NCBI RefSeq assembly: GCF_003627215.1 | Contig: NZ_CP032677.1 | Location: 3,477,501-3,541,500 of the forward strand | Direction: 5' to 3' | Source: Pseudomonas sp. Leaf58 | Lineage (GTDB): Bacteria > Pseudomonadota > Gammaproteobacteria > Pseudomonadales > Pseudomonadaceae | Length of the DNA stretch: 64,000 nt | Shown: one piece after another, positions 44,299 through 53,540 of the stretch | Layout of the letters: every line of letters begins with the position of its first letter | How positions within the stretch are numbered: position 1 is the stretch's first letter | Notes under the pieces: generated by a model | What the model saw: the letters and a program-made list of their open reading frames with translations, nothing else | What the model was told of the DNA's origin: nothing | Database searches by the model: none | Made by a program: the position numbers and the translations under genes

Positions 44299-46581
44299 GT
44301 GAAACCAGACGGCACCAGCCTTTACCATGCACGCAACGACGATGGCAGCCTGTCCTGGTATGCACAAACAGGCAACAGCACCGCTAGCAAGACAGCCAAG
44401 ACAGCGTTGGTCACCTTCAAGTTGAACTCCGTCACGCAGGCCATCCAGGCCGAACGCCCGGTGCAGGGTGATCATCAAAGCCTGGTCACCAGCGAAACCT
44501 TGCAGCCGCTGCTGCTGGGCACCTGGCGCTTCAACCGGACGGTGCACGGCCAACAGCTGCGCAATGAGGGTTTGGCCTCCCTGCGCGGCGCCGTGACCGG
44601 CACATGGCACAGCAACGGCCTGCCCCTGCAGGCCTGGGAGAATGCCCAAGGCTACCGCAGCCGGTTGCGCCGCGGGTCACTCGAATACCATTACACCTAC
44701 ACCGCACTGGGCCAATTGGCCTGCCTGACGGTGCAGGACATGCGCAGCGGCCAGCACTTGCAGGTGCTGCACGACTACGATGCCTTCGGCCGCGAGACCA
44801 CGCGCCGTTATGCGCTGAACGGCCAGGAAAAGGTGCGCTACGAGCAAACCTGGTCACCGACCAGCCAGCTGCTAAGCAAGACGCTGTACCGTGACGGCAC
44901 GCGGGCAAGAACCGAGACATTCGTCTATTACACCAGCGTGACCGGCACCAGCGATGAATTGCAGAAATGGACGGTGAACGCAGTGGATGGCGAGGAGGTC
45001 AAGGATGACGAAGGGCATGCCATCAAGGAAGAGACGTACAAATACGACGAACTGGGCAGCATGACTCAATGCTCGACCACCCTCAACGCTCAATCGGTGG
45101 GCGTCGGTTACAACCGCCAGCGGGTGGATCGGGTGACGGGCGGTTTCCATCTGGGCGACGGCTACCGCTACTACGACGCCCAGCACAAAGTGTTCTGCCA
45201 GCCCGACGACTGGAGCCCCTTGGGTGCAGCCGGCCCGAATGACCGTGCCTACTGCCCGAAGGCCGATCCGGTCAACTTCGAGGACCCCAGTGGCCATATC
45301 ATGGTCAGCCACCAGGCCCAGACAGCCAGCCTGGCAAGGCTCGATACCATTATTGCCGCGCTGACGCCCAGCACGGCGCCGCCCCAGGCTGCCAGCATGG
45401 GGGAATGGCTGTTGTTCGCTGGCCTGGCGTTTTTTGGCGCAGTGATGATCATAGCTTCGGCGGGCACCCTCAGTACGCCGGTGATCGCAGGCCTGATGAT
45501 CGGCTACACAATGGGTGCCGCAGTCGCGGCGACGGGGATGGCACTGAGGCAGTCGGACCCGGAGCTGTCGCGGATGTTGGAGCCCGTGGGGCAAGTGATG
45601 ATGGCACTGGCCAGTGCGCCGGCATTCGGTTCGCAGATGGTCGGGGTGGCGAAGGCGGTAATGTACGGATCGACGATGGCGTATACAGGTTTGACCATCG
45701 CTCAGCTAGCGGTGCAACAGAGCAACCCTGAACTGGCAGAGAAACTGGGATGGGCGGCGATGGCTGCTGGCTTGGTTGACCTCGCCCATGCTGGAGTGAA
45801 GAAGCTGAGTTCGGTGCTTCGCGAAGGGTTTCAAGAGCTGCGTGTTTTGCGCGCATCGCTGCGGCAAAAACCGTTCAAATATGCCGTTAGATCACCCCAT
45901 GCTCCGCGACCAACCTCATATCCAGGCAATCCTATGGGAGGTAAAACTCCAGGGCTCAAGGTATTCGGAAACAAGTCCCAACAAGTGATTTCTCACACAG
46001 CCCCCGGTAGGGTTCCCGTATGGTATCAGGACCCACTGCCCGGCCCCCTGCAAAGAACACTATGGACCGCTGACATGTCTGTAACCCAAAGCGACGTAAA
46101 AGATGCACTCATTAAAATATCGAGGCGCAACTCAAATAGTGACATCCATGCTTATACAGGTGCTCACGGCGATAAGGTTGGAGATAACTTCACTAGCTAC
46201 CGAAGCCCCACAGGTAAAGTTACAGTCAGACGCGATCCTTATCTCAACGACGCAGAATTCCTTTTTGAAGACAAAGCGGCCTTTTCCCATTCCAAACCCA
46301 GCGACCGCTTGCGTAGATTAGTCACAAAAGGTGATGTTAATAGCTACAATATTCTGAATGGGACCAACTATGACTATCGAGATGTGCGCAAAAACTTACG
46401 CAACCGTAAGATCTACATTCATGATCTGAGAGGTAGCGATCTCAAAGGGGTCACCCGTGCCCAGCTCGATCAATGGGAGTCTCTTGCAGGCCATCATGTT
46501 CATGCATACTGCTTCTCAAGGAATGACGAGCGCTTGCTTCACACTTATAATCTAGCCCCTGTCATTAGTTACCTGGGCTAA
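44299..46581 (+). CDS. truncated RHS polymorphic toxin with caspase-like C-terminal domain
   Basis: 760 residues from GTG 44299; the frame is open back to the DUF202 stop at 44233, with no ribosome binding site, so a true start is uncertain. Residues 1-330 are the tail of an RHS/TccC-type shell (YEYHY-type YD motifs, DGYRYYDAQHKVFCQPDD, ending EDPSGH at 328-333), lacking the N-terminal two-thirds and probably some central repeats. Residues about 372-420 are hydrophobic helices. From about 530 the DNA turns AT-rich and encodes an unrelated domain with SDIHAYTGAHGDK (His623) and HVHAYCFSRND (Cys738), each after a hydrophobic strand, the pattern of clan CD cysteine peptidases. No immunity gene is recognised. 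Confidence 0.75.
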   Translation: MKPDGTSLYHARNDDGSLSWYAQTGNSTASKTAKTALVTFKLNSVTQAIQAERPVQGDHQSLVTSETLQPLLLGTWRFNRTVHGQQLRNEGLASLRGAVTGTWHSNGLPLQAWENAQGYRSRLRRGSLEYHYTYTALGQLACLTVQDMRSGQHLQVLHDYDAFGRETTRRYALNGQEKVRYEQTWSPTSQLLSKTLYRDGTRARTETFVYYTSVTGTSDELQKWTVNAVDGEEVKDDEGHAIKEETYKYDELGSMTQCSTTLNAQSVGVGYNRQRVDRVTGGFHLGDGYRYYDAQHKVFCQPDDWSPLGAAGPNDRAYCPKADPVNFEDPSGHIMVSHQAQTASLARLDTIIAALTPSTAPPQAASMGEWLLFAGLAFFGAVMIIASAGTLSTPVIAGLMIGYTMGAAVAATGMALRQSDPELSRMLEPVGQVMMALASAPAFGSQMVGVAKAVMYGSTMAYTGLTIAQLAVQQSNPELAEKLGWAAMAAGLVDLAHAGVKKLSSVLREGFQELRVLRASLRQKPFKYAVRSPHAPRPTSYPGNPMGGKTPGLKVFGNKSQQVISHTAPGRVPVWYQDPLPGPLQRTLWTADMSVTQSDVKDALIKISRRNSNSDIHAYTGAHGDKVGDNFTSYRSPTGKVTVRRDPYLNDAEFLFEDKAAFSHSKPSDRLRRLVTKGDVNSYNILNGTNYDYRDVRKNLRNRKIYIHDLRGSDLKGVTRAQLDQWESLAGHHVHAYCFSRNDERLLHTYNLAPVISYLG

Positions 46582-46591
46582 TGCATGCGTC

Positions 46592-46697
46592 CCCTACCCA
46601 GGTGAACCCGCTCCCACAGGAATCTGCACAGCCCTTGGGCCTTGCGCAGTACCTGTAGGAGCGGGCATGCCCGCGAACACCGGCGCAGCCGGTGCCA
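46592..46697. repeat. REP pair behind the RHS gene
   Basis: Inverted REP units (CCAGGTGAACCCGCTCCCAC and GTAGGAGCGGGCATGCCCGC cores) followed by the palindrome CACCGGCGCAGCCGGTG. Confidence 0.75.
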
Positions 46698-46722
46698 TCC
46701 AACTATCAACGCTGGTAAAGGA

Positions 46723-46828
46723 TCACCAGGTCATGATCACCGACGGCCGCTGCTGGCCAACCACATGGGTGTTGATCTCCAGAGTCAGCTGGGTGCCGCG
46801 CTGGTTCAGCTCGACCGCCTTGGTCGCG
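46723..46828 (-). pseudogene. short 3' gene remnant interrupted by an intron
   Basis: Reading leftward from the intron end, the frame gives ATKAVELNQRGTQLTLEIN... SVIMTW and TGA. No start exists on its right side because intron sequence adjoins it. It looks like the 3' exon of a gene whose 5' part is gone. The gene is not recognised. Confidence 0.4.
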
Positions 46829-46960
46829 GTAGGAATGGCAGTCACCTGCCACCCCCCGCACAGATCCGTACGTGCAGAATTACCGCATACGGCTCCTGCC
46901 TTGGGTTTTGACGCCGAAGCGGGTTATGGGATGCGGATGCATTGGTAGCTCTCTTGGATA
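46829..46960 (-). mobile_element. group II intron 3'-end remnant (domains V-VI)
   Basis: On the minus strand 46895-46863 gives GAGCCGTATGCGG, loop TAAT, TCTGCACGTACGGATC, the shape of group II intron domain V with its AGC triad and 2-nt bulge. It is followed by GGGGG and a second hairpin GGCAG GTGA CTGCC ending near CCTACC, like domain VI. The usual G-U pair next to the triad is G-A here. No reverse transcriptase is present. The right boundary is approximate. Confidence 0.65.
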
Positions 46961-47053
46961 GGGTATGAACGTAAGCGCGCCATGAACCCCACATTCAAAG
47001 CCGCTTGTTGATGCCCGATGCTGTGCTCCGTTTTCTCAGGAGCCCGTTCACCA

Positions 47054-47559
47054 TGATGCGACCCGACGCCAAAGTCGAAAAGGTTTACCTCTATCCCAAG
47101 CCCGTCAACTTCCGAAAATCCATTGATGGGCTGGCCGCTCTGGTGGAGTTTGATATCAAGGTGGCCGTGTTCGACCCGGTACTTTTAAGACCTCCCTGAC
47201 GATCCTGTTCTGCTCAAGCAATTGCTCGGGCAGATGATCAGTGAGCGTGAATCGGACAAGGGCAAGATCGTTCACCTCGAAGAGGAAAATGCCTTGCTGC
47301 GCCAGCGTTTGTTCGGACGCAAGTCCGAGCAGTCAGCGGACCCGCTGACGCCACAAATGGCGCTGTTTAACGAGGCTGGATGGAAAAGACCCAGCCGCAA
47401 GTGACCGCGCAGAACGCTTTGGGCAAAGCGATCAACTACTTGGCGAGCAACTGGAGCAAACTCGAGCGGTACGTCGAGGAAGGGTTCCTGCCCATGGATA
47501 ACAACGCTGCCGAACGCGCCATCCGGCCCTTCGTGATCGGCAGAAAGAATTGGTTGTAA
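47054..47559 (+). mobile_element. IS66-family remnant (tnpB'-tnpC')
   Basis: Three pieces survive. 47054-47187 encodes the start of TnpB (VYLYPKPVNFRKSIDGLAAL, VAVFDPVLL). About 47189-47380 encodes the N-terminal TnpC (DLPDDPVLLKQLLGQM, EEENALLRQRLFGRKSEQSA). 47392-47559, in another frame, encodes the C-terminal TnpC ([32 protein letters not shown]) and a premature stop. The joins show at least two internal deletions; no terminal inverted repeats are identified. Non-functional. Confidence 0.88.
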
Positions 47560-47697
47560 GGTCGAGGAGATGTATATCGATGCCAGAGGCCCAGCTCAGC
47601 CATCAATCCGTTACGCCAACTACCCGGAATCGCTGTACTTAAAAATGTACTTAAATTTCGTGGCTACTGGTGGATTCAGGCAGACTGCGCTGGAACG

Positions 47698-47718
47698 AAA
47701 AAAGACGCCGAAGCGTCT
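47698..47718 (-). terminator. intrinsic terminator of the pgsA-tRNA-Gly transcript
   Basis: Read leftward: AGACGC TTCG GCGTCT followed by six T. It lies 48 bp beyond the tRNA 3' end and probably ends the gacA-uvrC-pgsA-tRNA transcript. Confidence 0.88.
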
Positions 47719-47765
47719 GATTTCAACGACTTACAGACTTCCATGGAACTCTGTAGATCTATATT

Positions 47766-47841
<76 letters not shown>

Positions 47842-47904
47842 GTCGTGATGGGTGCCATTCTAGCGATTTCTAAAACGGCGTCAACCCCTTGATTCAAAAA
47901 ACTT

Positions 47905-48465
47905 TTATTTCTGTTCGGAGCCTTCGCGCAGGTGCGGCCAGGCAGCCAGCAGGTAGTGCACCATCGACCACAGCGTCAGCCCCGCCGCCACCAGCAGCAG
48001 CGCATAGCCCAGGATCACCCAGAACGTCACCGCCGGCGCGTTGGCCAGCAGGATCACCAGCGCCAGCATCTGTGCTGCTGTCTTCCACTTGCCAAGGTTG
48101 GACACCGCCACATGCGCCCGCGCGCCCAACTCGGCCATCCACTCGCGCAGGGCCGATACCACGATTTCGCGACCGATGATCACCGCCGCCGGCAGGGTCA
48201 GCCAGAAGTTGGCGTGGGTTTGCACCAGCAGCACCAAGGCCACCGCCACCATCAGCTTGTCGGCCACCGGGTCGAGGAACGCCCCGAACGGCGTGCTCTG
48301 CTGCAGGCGACGCGCCAGGTAGCCGTCCAGCCAGTCGGTGGCGGCGGCAACGGCGAACACGCTACTGGCCGCGGTGTAGCTCCAGTGGTACGGCATGTAG
48401 AACAGCAGGATGAAGATGGGGATGAGCAGGACGCGTAGAACGGTGAGCAGGTTTGGAATATTCAT
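47905..48465 (-). CDS. pgsA: CDP-diacylglycerol-glycerol-3-phosphate 3-phosphatidyltransferase
   Basis: Makes phosphatidylglycerol phosphate at the inner membrane. 186 residues from the ATG at 48465 ([18 protein letters not shown]). CDP-alcohol phosphotransferase motif [10 protein letters not shown] followed by [11 protein letters not shown], holding the metal-binding Asp residues; several hydrophobic helices. It follows uvrC by 33 bp and precedes tRNA-Gly. Confidence 0.95.
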   Translation of the reverse strand: MNIPNLLTVLRVLLIPIFILLFYMPYHWSYTAASSVFAVAAATDWLDGYLARRLQQSTPFGAFLDPVADKLMVAVALVLLVQTHANFWLTLPAAVIIGREIVVSALREWMAELGARAHVAVSNLGKWKTAAQMLALVILLANAPAVTFWVILGYALLLVAAGLTLWSMVHYLLAAWPHLREGSEQK

Positions 48466-48498
48466 CGGTACGACTGGCCGCAAGTTGAGCCCGGCATT

Positions 48499-50322
48499 CT
48501 ACTCGCTATGCAGGCTGGCATAAATCGACTCGGCAAGCTTTTTACTGATGCCGGGGGCTTTGGCGATTTCATCGATACTGGCACGGTTGAGCTCCTGCAG
48601 GCCGCCGAAATGTTTCAGCAGGTCGCGCCGGCGTTTGGGCCCTACCCCGGCCACGTCCTCCAGGCTGGACACCCGCCGGGCCTTGCCACGACGGGCGCGG
48701 TGGCCGGTGATGGCGAAACGGTGAGCTTCGTCGCGAATCTGCTGGATCAGGTGCAGGGCCGGTGAATCGCCCTTGAGGGTGAACTCGTGGTGCACATCGT
48801 TCAAGTATAAGGTTTCGAAACCTGCCTTGCGGGTGACGCCCTTGGCGACGCCGAGCAGGGTCAGGTCGGTGAAGCCCAGTTCCTGCATGACGTCGCGGGC
48901 CATGTTCAGCTGGCCCTTGCCACCGTCTACCAGCAGCACATCGGGCAGCTTGCCCTCGCCGTCGCGGATGCGCCCATAGCGGCGGTTCAATGCCTGGTGC
49001 ATGGCGGCATAGTCGTCGCCGCCAGTAACGCCTTCGATGTTGAAACGCCGGTAGTCGGACTTGAGCGGGCCTTCGGGGCCGAACACCACGCAGCTGGCCA
49101 CCGTGGCTTCCCCGCTGGAATGGCTGATGTCGTAGCACTCCAGGCGCTGCGGTACTTCGTCCAGGCCCAATACCTCGGCCAGGGCCTCGAAACGTGCGGC
49201 CATGTGCTGGCGGTTGGCCAGGCGGGCGTTGAGCGCCTGCTCGGCGTTGGTCACCGCCAGCTGCTGCCAGCGCGCGCGGGTGCCGCGTACCCGGTGGCTG
49301 ATGCTCAGCTCGCGGCCGCGCAGCGTGTGCAGAGCTTCGATGATGGCTTCGAAGTCTTCATGCACCACGTTGACAATCAGTTCGCCTGGCAACTCGCGCT
49401 CGGCATTGCCCAGGTAGTACTGAGAAAGGAAGGCCGCCATCACTTCGGCCACCTCCTCCTCGATGCCCACCTGGGGGAAGAAGTTCTTGCTGCCTAGTAC
49501 CCGCCCGCCGCGCACGCTGATCAAGTGCACACAGGCGCCACCGGGGTTGACGAAGGCGGCAATGACATCGACGTCGCCACTGCCGCCTTCGATGTACTGC
49601 TGGTCCTGCACGCGGCGTAACAGGGCGATCTGGTCGCGCAGCTCGGCGGCCTTCTCGAAATTGAGGGCCATGGCGGCCTTTTCCATCTCGGCATTCAGCT
49701 CGTTGCCCAATTGTTGGCTACGCCCTTCGAGAAACATCACCGAGTGGCGCACGTCCTCAGCATATTCCTCGGCGCTCACCAGGCCCGTGCAGGGCCCTTT
49801 GCAGCGCTTGATCTGGTACTGCAGGCACGGGCGGGTGCGGTTGGCGTAGTAGCTGTCTTCGCACTGCCGCACCGAAAAGGCCTTTTGCAGCAGGCTGAGG
49901 CTTTCGCGAATGGCCCCGGCGCTGGGGTACGGGCCAAAGTAGCGGCCCTTAGCCTTTTTCGCCCCACGGTGAATGCCCAGCCGCGGGAATTCGCCGTCGG
50001 ACAGGAACACGTAGGGGTAGGATTTGTCATCGCGCAGCAGGATGTTGTACGGCGGCCGCCATTCCTTGATCAGGTTCTGCTCCAGCAGCAGCGCCTCGGT
50101 TTCATTGGCGGTGATGGTGGTTTCGACCTGGGCGATACGGCCTACCAGCGCGGCGGTCTTGGGCGCCAAGCCGGTCTTGCGAAAATAGCTGGCCAGGCGC
50201 TTCTTGAGGTTCTTCGCCTTGCCCACGTAAAGCAGCCGGGCTTCGGCGTCGAACATCCGGTAGACGCCCGGGCGACCACTGCAGGTCGCGAGGAATGCGC
50301 TGGCATCGAAAACTTGGGACAT
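48499..50322 (-). CDS. uvrC: excinuclease ABC subunit C
   Basis: Makes both incisions in nucleotide excision repair with UvrA/UvrB. 607 residues. N-terminal GIY-YIG nuclease ([20 protein letters not shown], about 19-95), UVR domain near 200-240 ([20 protein letters not shown]), RNase H-like second nuclease ([30 protein letters not shown]), and C-terminal helix-hairpin-helix pair ([20 protein letters not shown]). It begins 6 bp after gacA; the gacA-uvrC pairing is conserved in gamma-proteobacteria. Confidence 0.97.
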   Translation of the reverse strand: MSQVFDASAFLATCSGRPGVYRMFDAEARLLYVGKAKNLKKRLASYFRKTGLAPKTAALVGRIAQVETTITANETEALLLEQNLIKEWRPPYNILLRDDKSYPYVFLSDGEFPRLGIHRGAKKAKGRYFGPYPSAGAIRESLSLLQKAFSVRQCEDSYYANRTRPCLQYQIKRCKGPCTGLVSAEEYAEDVRHSVMFLEGRSQQLGNELNAEMEKAAMALNFEKAAELRDQIALLRRVQDQQYIEGGSGDVDVIAAFVNPGGACVHLISVRGGRVLGSKNFFPQVGIEEEVAEVMAAFLSQYYLGNAERELPGELIVNVVHEDFEAIIEALHTLRGRELSISHRVRGTRARWQQLAVTNAEQALNARLANRQHMAARFEALAEVLGLDEVPQRLECYDISHSSGEATVASCVVFGPEGPLKSDYRRFNIEGVTGGDDYAAMHQALNRRYGRIRDGEGKLPDVLLVDGGKGQLNMARDVMQELGFTDLTLLGVAKGVTRKAGFETLYLNDVHHEFTLKGDSPALHLIQQIRDEAHRFAITGHRARRGKARRVSSLEDVAGVGPKRRRDLLKHFGGLQELNRASIDEIAKAPGISKKLAESIYASLHSE

Positions 50323-50328
50323 GAGGTT

Positions 50329-50967
50329 TTACAGGCTTGCGTCGACCATACCGTGGCGAACGGCCAGCAAGGTCAGTTCGACGTCGCTGGTGACCGAGAG
50401 TTTTTCAAAGATCCGATAACGGTAAGTATTGACGGTCTTGGGCGAGAGGCACAACTTGTCGGAGATAATCTGCACTTTCTGGCAACCGACGATCATCAGG
50501 GCGATCTGGATTTCCCGCTCAGACAAGGCATCGAACGGCGAGCCCTGTGGCTGGAAGGGTTTCAGCGCCAGCTGCTGGGCGATCTGCGGGCTAATGTAGC
50601 GCTGGCCGGCAAAGGCCAGGCGGATGGCCTGGACCATTTCGTCAAGGCCGGCCCCCTTGGTCAGGTAGCCGGCGGCGCCGGCCTGCAGCAGGCGGGTGGG
50701 GAACGGGTCTTCCTCGCACACGGTCACGGCAACCACCTTGATGTCCGGGTGGCTACGCAGTAGCTTGCGGGTGGCTTCCAGGCCGCCGATACCGGGCATT
50801 TTCACGTCCATCAGGACCACGTCCGGCTTCAGCTCACGGGCCAGCTTGAGGGCCGACTCGCCCGAATCACCCTCACCCACCACCTGCAGGCCATCGATGT
50901 CGGCCAACATGCGGGTAATACCGGTTCGTACCAGATCGTGATCGTCGACCACTAAGACCCTAATCAA
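50329..50967 (-). CDS. gacA: GacA response regulator
   Basis: Response regulator of the GacS/GacA system that switches on RsmY/Z-type sRNAs. 212 residues from TTG 50967: GAGGTG lies 5 bp upstream and the product then begins (M)IRVLVVDDHD like known GacA proteins; a GTG two codons earlier is too close to the ribosome site. Receiver domain with Asp8/Asp9 and phosphorylation site Asp54 (VVLMDVKMPG); LuxR-type HTH near 150-205 (LSEREIQIALMIVGCQKVQI, LCLSPKTVNTYRYRIFEKL). Confidence 0.95.
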   Translation of the reverse strand: MIRVLVVDDHDLVRTGITRMLADIDGLQVVGEGDSGESALKLARELKPDVVLMDVKMPGIGGLEATRKLLRSHPDIKVVAVTVCEEDPFPTRLLQAGAAGYLTKGAGLDEMVQAIRLAFAGQRYISPQIAQQLALKPFQPQGSPFDALSEREIQIALMIVGCQKVQIISDKLCLSPKTVNTYRYRIFEKLSVTSDVELTLLAVRHGMVDASL

Positions 50968-51030
50968 GCACACACCTCGTCAGCAGGGCGATTGGATCCC
51001 GCCACCTTAACAAAATTTTTCAAGGTGGGC

Positions 51031-51420
51031 CTAACGCATTCCTTCTGTCAGAAATGACGATCTTGCAACTGTGAGGGGGCTCACCGTTTCGGGGTGATTG
51101 CCCTCCGCCGACAGACGCCTCAGCAAATGCCAGAGTGCGGCCTGATCGGCTGCGGCCAAGCGTCGGAATGCACCGAGCAGGCTGGCTTCATCCGGTGACA
51201 TGCCGCCCAGTGGTACCGGTGTGCGAACCTCACTTAGCACGTAAAGCGCATCCACACCTTTGGCGGCCAAGGCCGCCAGGTAATCGATTCTTGGCGCCCG
51301 CAGGCCGCTTTCGTATTTGCCCTGCGCGTTAGGTTCTACACCACCAATTTCGCCAAAAACCCGCTGGGTCATACCCAAACGCTCGCGCTCATTTCTTAGC
51401 CGCGGTCCGAATCCGTTCAT
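51031..51420 (-). CDS. XRE-family DNA-binding protein
   Basis: 129 residues from the ATG at 51420 (GGAG 9 bp upstream); an ATG six codons earlier (51438) is the alternative. HTH at about 2-60 (RLRNERERLGMTQRVFGEIG, QGKYESGLRAPRIDYLAALA). The C-terminal half is helical and contains AAADQAALWHLLRRLS. Similar short XRE proteins occur in phage and accessory regions. It stands alone at the left edge of the low-GC patch. Confidence 0.82.
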   Translation of the reverse strand: MNGFGPRLRNERERLGMTQRVFGEIGGVEPNAQGKYESGLRAPRIDYLAALAAKGVDALYVLSEVRTPVPLGGMSPDEASLLGAFRRLAAADQAALWHLLRRLSAEGNHPETVSPLTVARSSFLTEGMR

Positions 51421-51438
51421 GAAGCGTTTCTCCGTCAT

Positions 51439-51739
51439 TTACTTTGCCATCGCGCCGAGCCGCTGACGACGTACTAGAGCAGCTACAGGCTGCGACCACT
51501 ATGCTCTTGGCGACCAACAGCTGCAAGCCACTATTATGCCATCCAAGGAACGCCGCCAGCGTAAAGGGGTGCACTAGCCCTCCCGCTTTCTCGCACAGCA
51601 AAATGCGTGAAGTAACAAATGCTTCAAAACTACCAGGCTTTCACATTACAACACTGAAGCCAACTGACAGTTTTACCAGTTTCGCCAACGCACCCTTCAT
51701 ATCAAACTTAAATACCGAACAGACCAAGCGGAACACGCC
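51439..51739. other. intergenic region, no gene seen
   Basis: 301 bases upstream of both the XRE gene and the first beta-rich protein. The right half is AT-rich. I see no clear -35/-10 pair or ribosome binding site for the gene at 51740 (nearest purine stretch AGCGGAACACGCC). No repeat or RNA gene recognised. Confidence 0.35.
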
Positions 51740-52135
51740 ATGAAAGACAACGATACCCTGCCTATCGGAGGCACTATTTCCGCCGACGCGACCACGGACA
51801 GCAAGCCATTATGGCAGGGAAACTTGACAAACATTAGAATCTCCCAAAATAGGATCCAGGCATTTAGCATCGATGAAAAAGTCGATCTATTATTCTATCT
51901 TCCCAGTCAAACATTTGAACAACACACAACACTGTCCTTCCACCCCGAAAACGATAAAGTCTACTTTGCAATTAGCGACGGAGAGAACAATGAAGGCACA
52001 CTTGCCAGTGGAACACTGACAATCCGAGAGTACCTGCCCTATAGGAAACTAGAGGGCGATTACGAACTCAGCTTCGTGCGCAACAACCAAACGCAGAACG
52101 TGAATGGAAAGCTCAATTTGATTAAGGTTGAATGA
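51740..52135 (+). CDS. small beta-rich protein A, unknown family
   Basis: 131 residues, no signal peptide or membrane helix, low GC. The sequence alternates polar and hydrophobic residues as in beta-sandwich proteins. The C-terminal 55 residues (FAISDGENN, SGTLTIREY, GDYELSF, VNGKLNLIK) align closely with protein C at 53250 (FWVMDGENN, KGTLEIEKY, GTFEFTF, VKGSFNMTK) and more loosely with protein B at 52672. Followed by a convergent GNAT remnant. I do not recognise the family and assign no function. Confidence 0.7.
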   Translation: MKDNDTLPIGGTISADATTDSKPLWQGNLTNIRISQNRIQAFSIDEKVDLLFYLPSQTFEQHTTLSFHPENDKVYFAISDGENNEGTLASGTLTIREYLPYRKLEGDYELSFVRNNQTQNVNGKLNLIKVE

Positions 52136-52205
52136 CCCCGACTCCCGCAATGAGCGTTGACAGGTGACTGCCCTGGCCATCATGGAAGCAGGCGAATGGC
52201 CAAGG

Positions 52206-52595
52206 CTACCCCGCCAAGACACGTTGCATGCGGATGAAGCAGTCGTCCTGACCCACCGCTACGAACCCATTGCGCGCGTACAGTGCCGGCGCAGGGTTGC
52301 TATTGAACACCATCAACCGCAGCAATGGCAGGTGCCGCTGAACCGCCCAACCGGCTAACGTTTCACCTTCAGTCACCAGCCACTGCTCGCGCCAGCCCCA
52401 GGCTTCATCGAAGGCTTCCTCGATCCACAGCAGGTCGTATTCGCGGTAGTACGGCAGCATGGCGCGGCGCGTGAGCTCGCGGGCGAAGGTTCGGTAGCTG
52501 TCATCGGCGGGAGGTAGTTTGCAGGCCATACAAATACACCCAGGCGACTCTAGTAGACAATCCATCATTCTACCGCGGCGCCGCCACTCAGGCAC
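52206..52595 (-). pseudogene. GNAT acetyltransferase copy with core deleted
   Basis: Close copy of the intact GNAT at 53541-53972: both have PADDSYRTFAR, LTRRAMLPYYREYDLLWIEE and GWREQWLVTEGET. After TEGET it jumps to LAGWAVQRHLPLLRLMVF, missing about 40 residues that include the acetyl-CoA loop (RGRGVGSWV) present in the intact copy. The frame is maintained, but without that loop it should not bind acetyl-CoA. Start unclear (no good ribosome site at the first ATGs). Confidence 0.8.
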
Positions 52596-52671
52596 CTGAC
52601 AAAGTTGCCAGTTACAGTAGATCGCAAAACCACTTTAGGGTAAGCACTCTACCCACCACTCAGAGGCAGCC

Positions 52672-53115
52672 ATGAATACGAAACTCAGCCCAGTGGATCA
52701 CACACCTTCTGCACACAAAGCAAACGGCTTCATCGAGTTAACAGGCACACTCTACAGACCAGATGGCAAGGCATCTCGGAAACTCAAAGCCCAGTCCCTC
52801 CGTGAAGTAACCTTCTCAAAAATGGCCATTACCGGCAGAGGCAAGGACGGCCCGGACGACTGGTACCATATTACGTTGAGCTCCAACTCTGAGTTCAAGC
52901 TAAACAAAAATAAATTCGACGCCAACACAATGCGCTCACAGCTCGACATTAAGCTTGAGAAGGAAGGGATCACTATATCCGCCCTTGCAACAAAAGGATA
53001 TATAAACATCACTGAAATCAGCAACCTGATTATCATGGGCAACTACCATCTAACCTATGATGAAGGCACTGGCACCATACACACAATTAGCGGCACTTTC
53101 AGAATCACACCCTGA
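52672..53115 (+). CDS. small beta-rich protein B, unknown family
   Basis: 147 residues, AT-rich codons; AGAGGCAGCC precedes the ATG. Strand-rich, with no signal peptide. The C-terminus (GYINITEI, IMGNYHLTYDEG, HTISGTFRIT) shares the G-x-Y/F-x-L/F-x(n)-V/I-x-G-x-F pattern of proteins A and C. The middle (WYHITLSSNSEFKLNKNKF) is not recognised. Function unknown. Confidence 0.7.
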   Translation: MNTKLSPVDHTPSAHKANGFIELTGTLYRPDGKASRKLKAQSLREVTFSKMAITGRGKDGPDDWYHITLSSNSEFKLNKNKFDANTMRSQLDIKLEKEGITISALATKGYINITEISNLIIMGNYHLTYDEGTGTIHTISGTFRITP

Positions 53116-53249
53116 ACAGGGCTTGCAGCCAGTAGAAGGCCATTGCCTTATAACTGCTTACTTACATAGCCCACATAGCAAACCGGCGAGCTGGGTGCTC
53201 CTCCCTCAACGCAAGCAATGGCTCGGAAGCAACCACCGGATCGTCACTC

Positions 53250-53489
53250 ATGATCGCATTAACTTCTGCCGAATTCGACAGCGGAGGCTTTGAAATTCGA
53301 CAAGGGAGAGACCATTGTGGTTTTTGGGTTATGGATGGGGAAAATAATGTATCTGGAGGAGGCAAAGGGACGCTTGAAATCGAAAAGTATCAATCCGATA
53401 AAAATGTCAGTGGCACATTTGAGTTCACCTTCGAAGCCGAGAACAAGTCTTACCATGTCAAGGGCAGCTTCAACATGACAAAGCCTTAA
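53250..53489 (+). CDS. small beta-rich protein C, N-terminally shortened
   Basis: 79 residues. Matches the last 55-60 residues of protein A but lacks about 60 N-terminal residues. The ATG has no good ribosome binding site, and the frame is open upstream only to 53151, so it may be the remnant of a third paralogue. Followed by the convergent intact GNAT gene, the same arrangement as protein A with the GNAT remnant. Confidence 0.5.
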   Translation: MIALTSAEFDSGGFEIRQGRDHCGFWVMDGENNVSGGGKGTLEIEKYQSDKNVSGTFEFTFEAENKSYHVKGSFNMTKP

Positions 53490-53540
53490 TTGACATTTGC
53501 ACCCAAGCTGTTCCAACCCGCATGCATTATGCGCCAGGTT

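Noticed and set aside
46642..46948. Two plus-strand ORFs of about 90 codons
   Set aside because: They translate a REP element and the antisense of the intron remnant; no protein family pattern.
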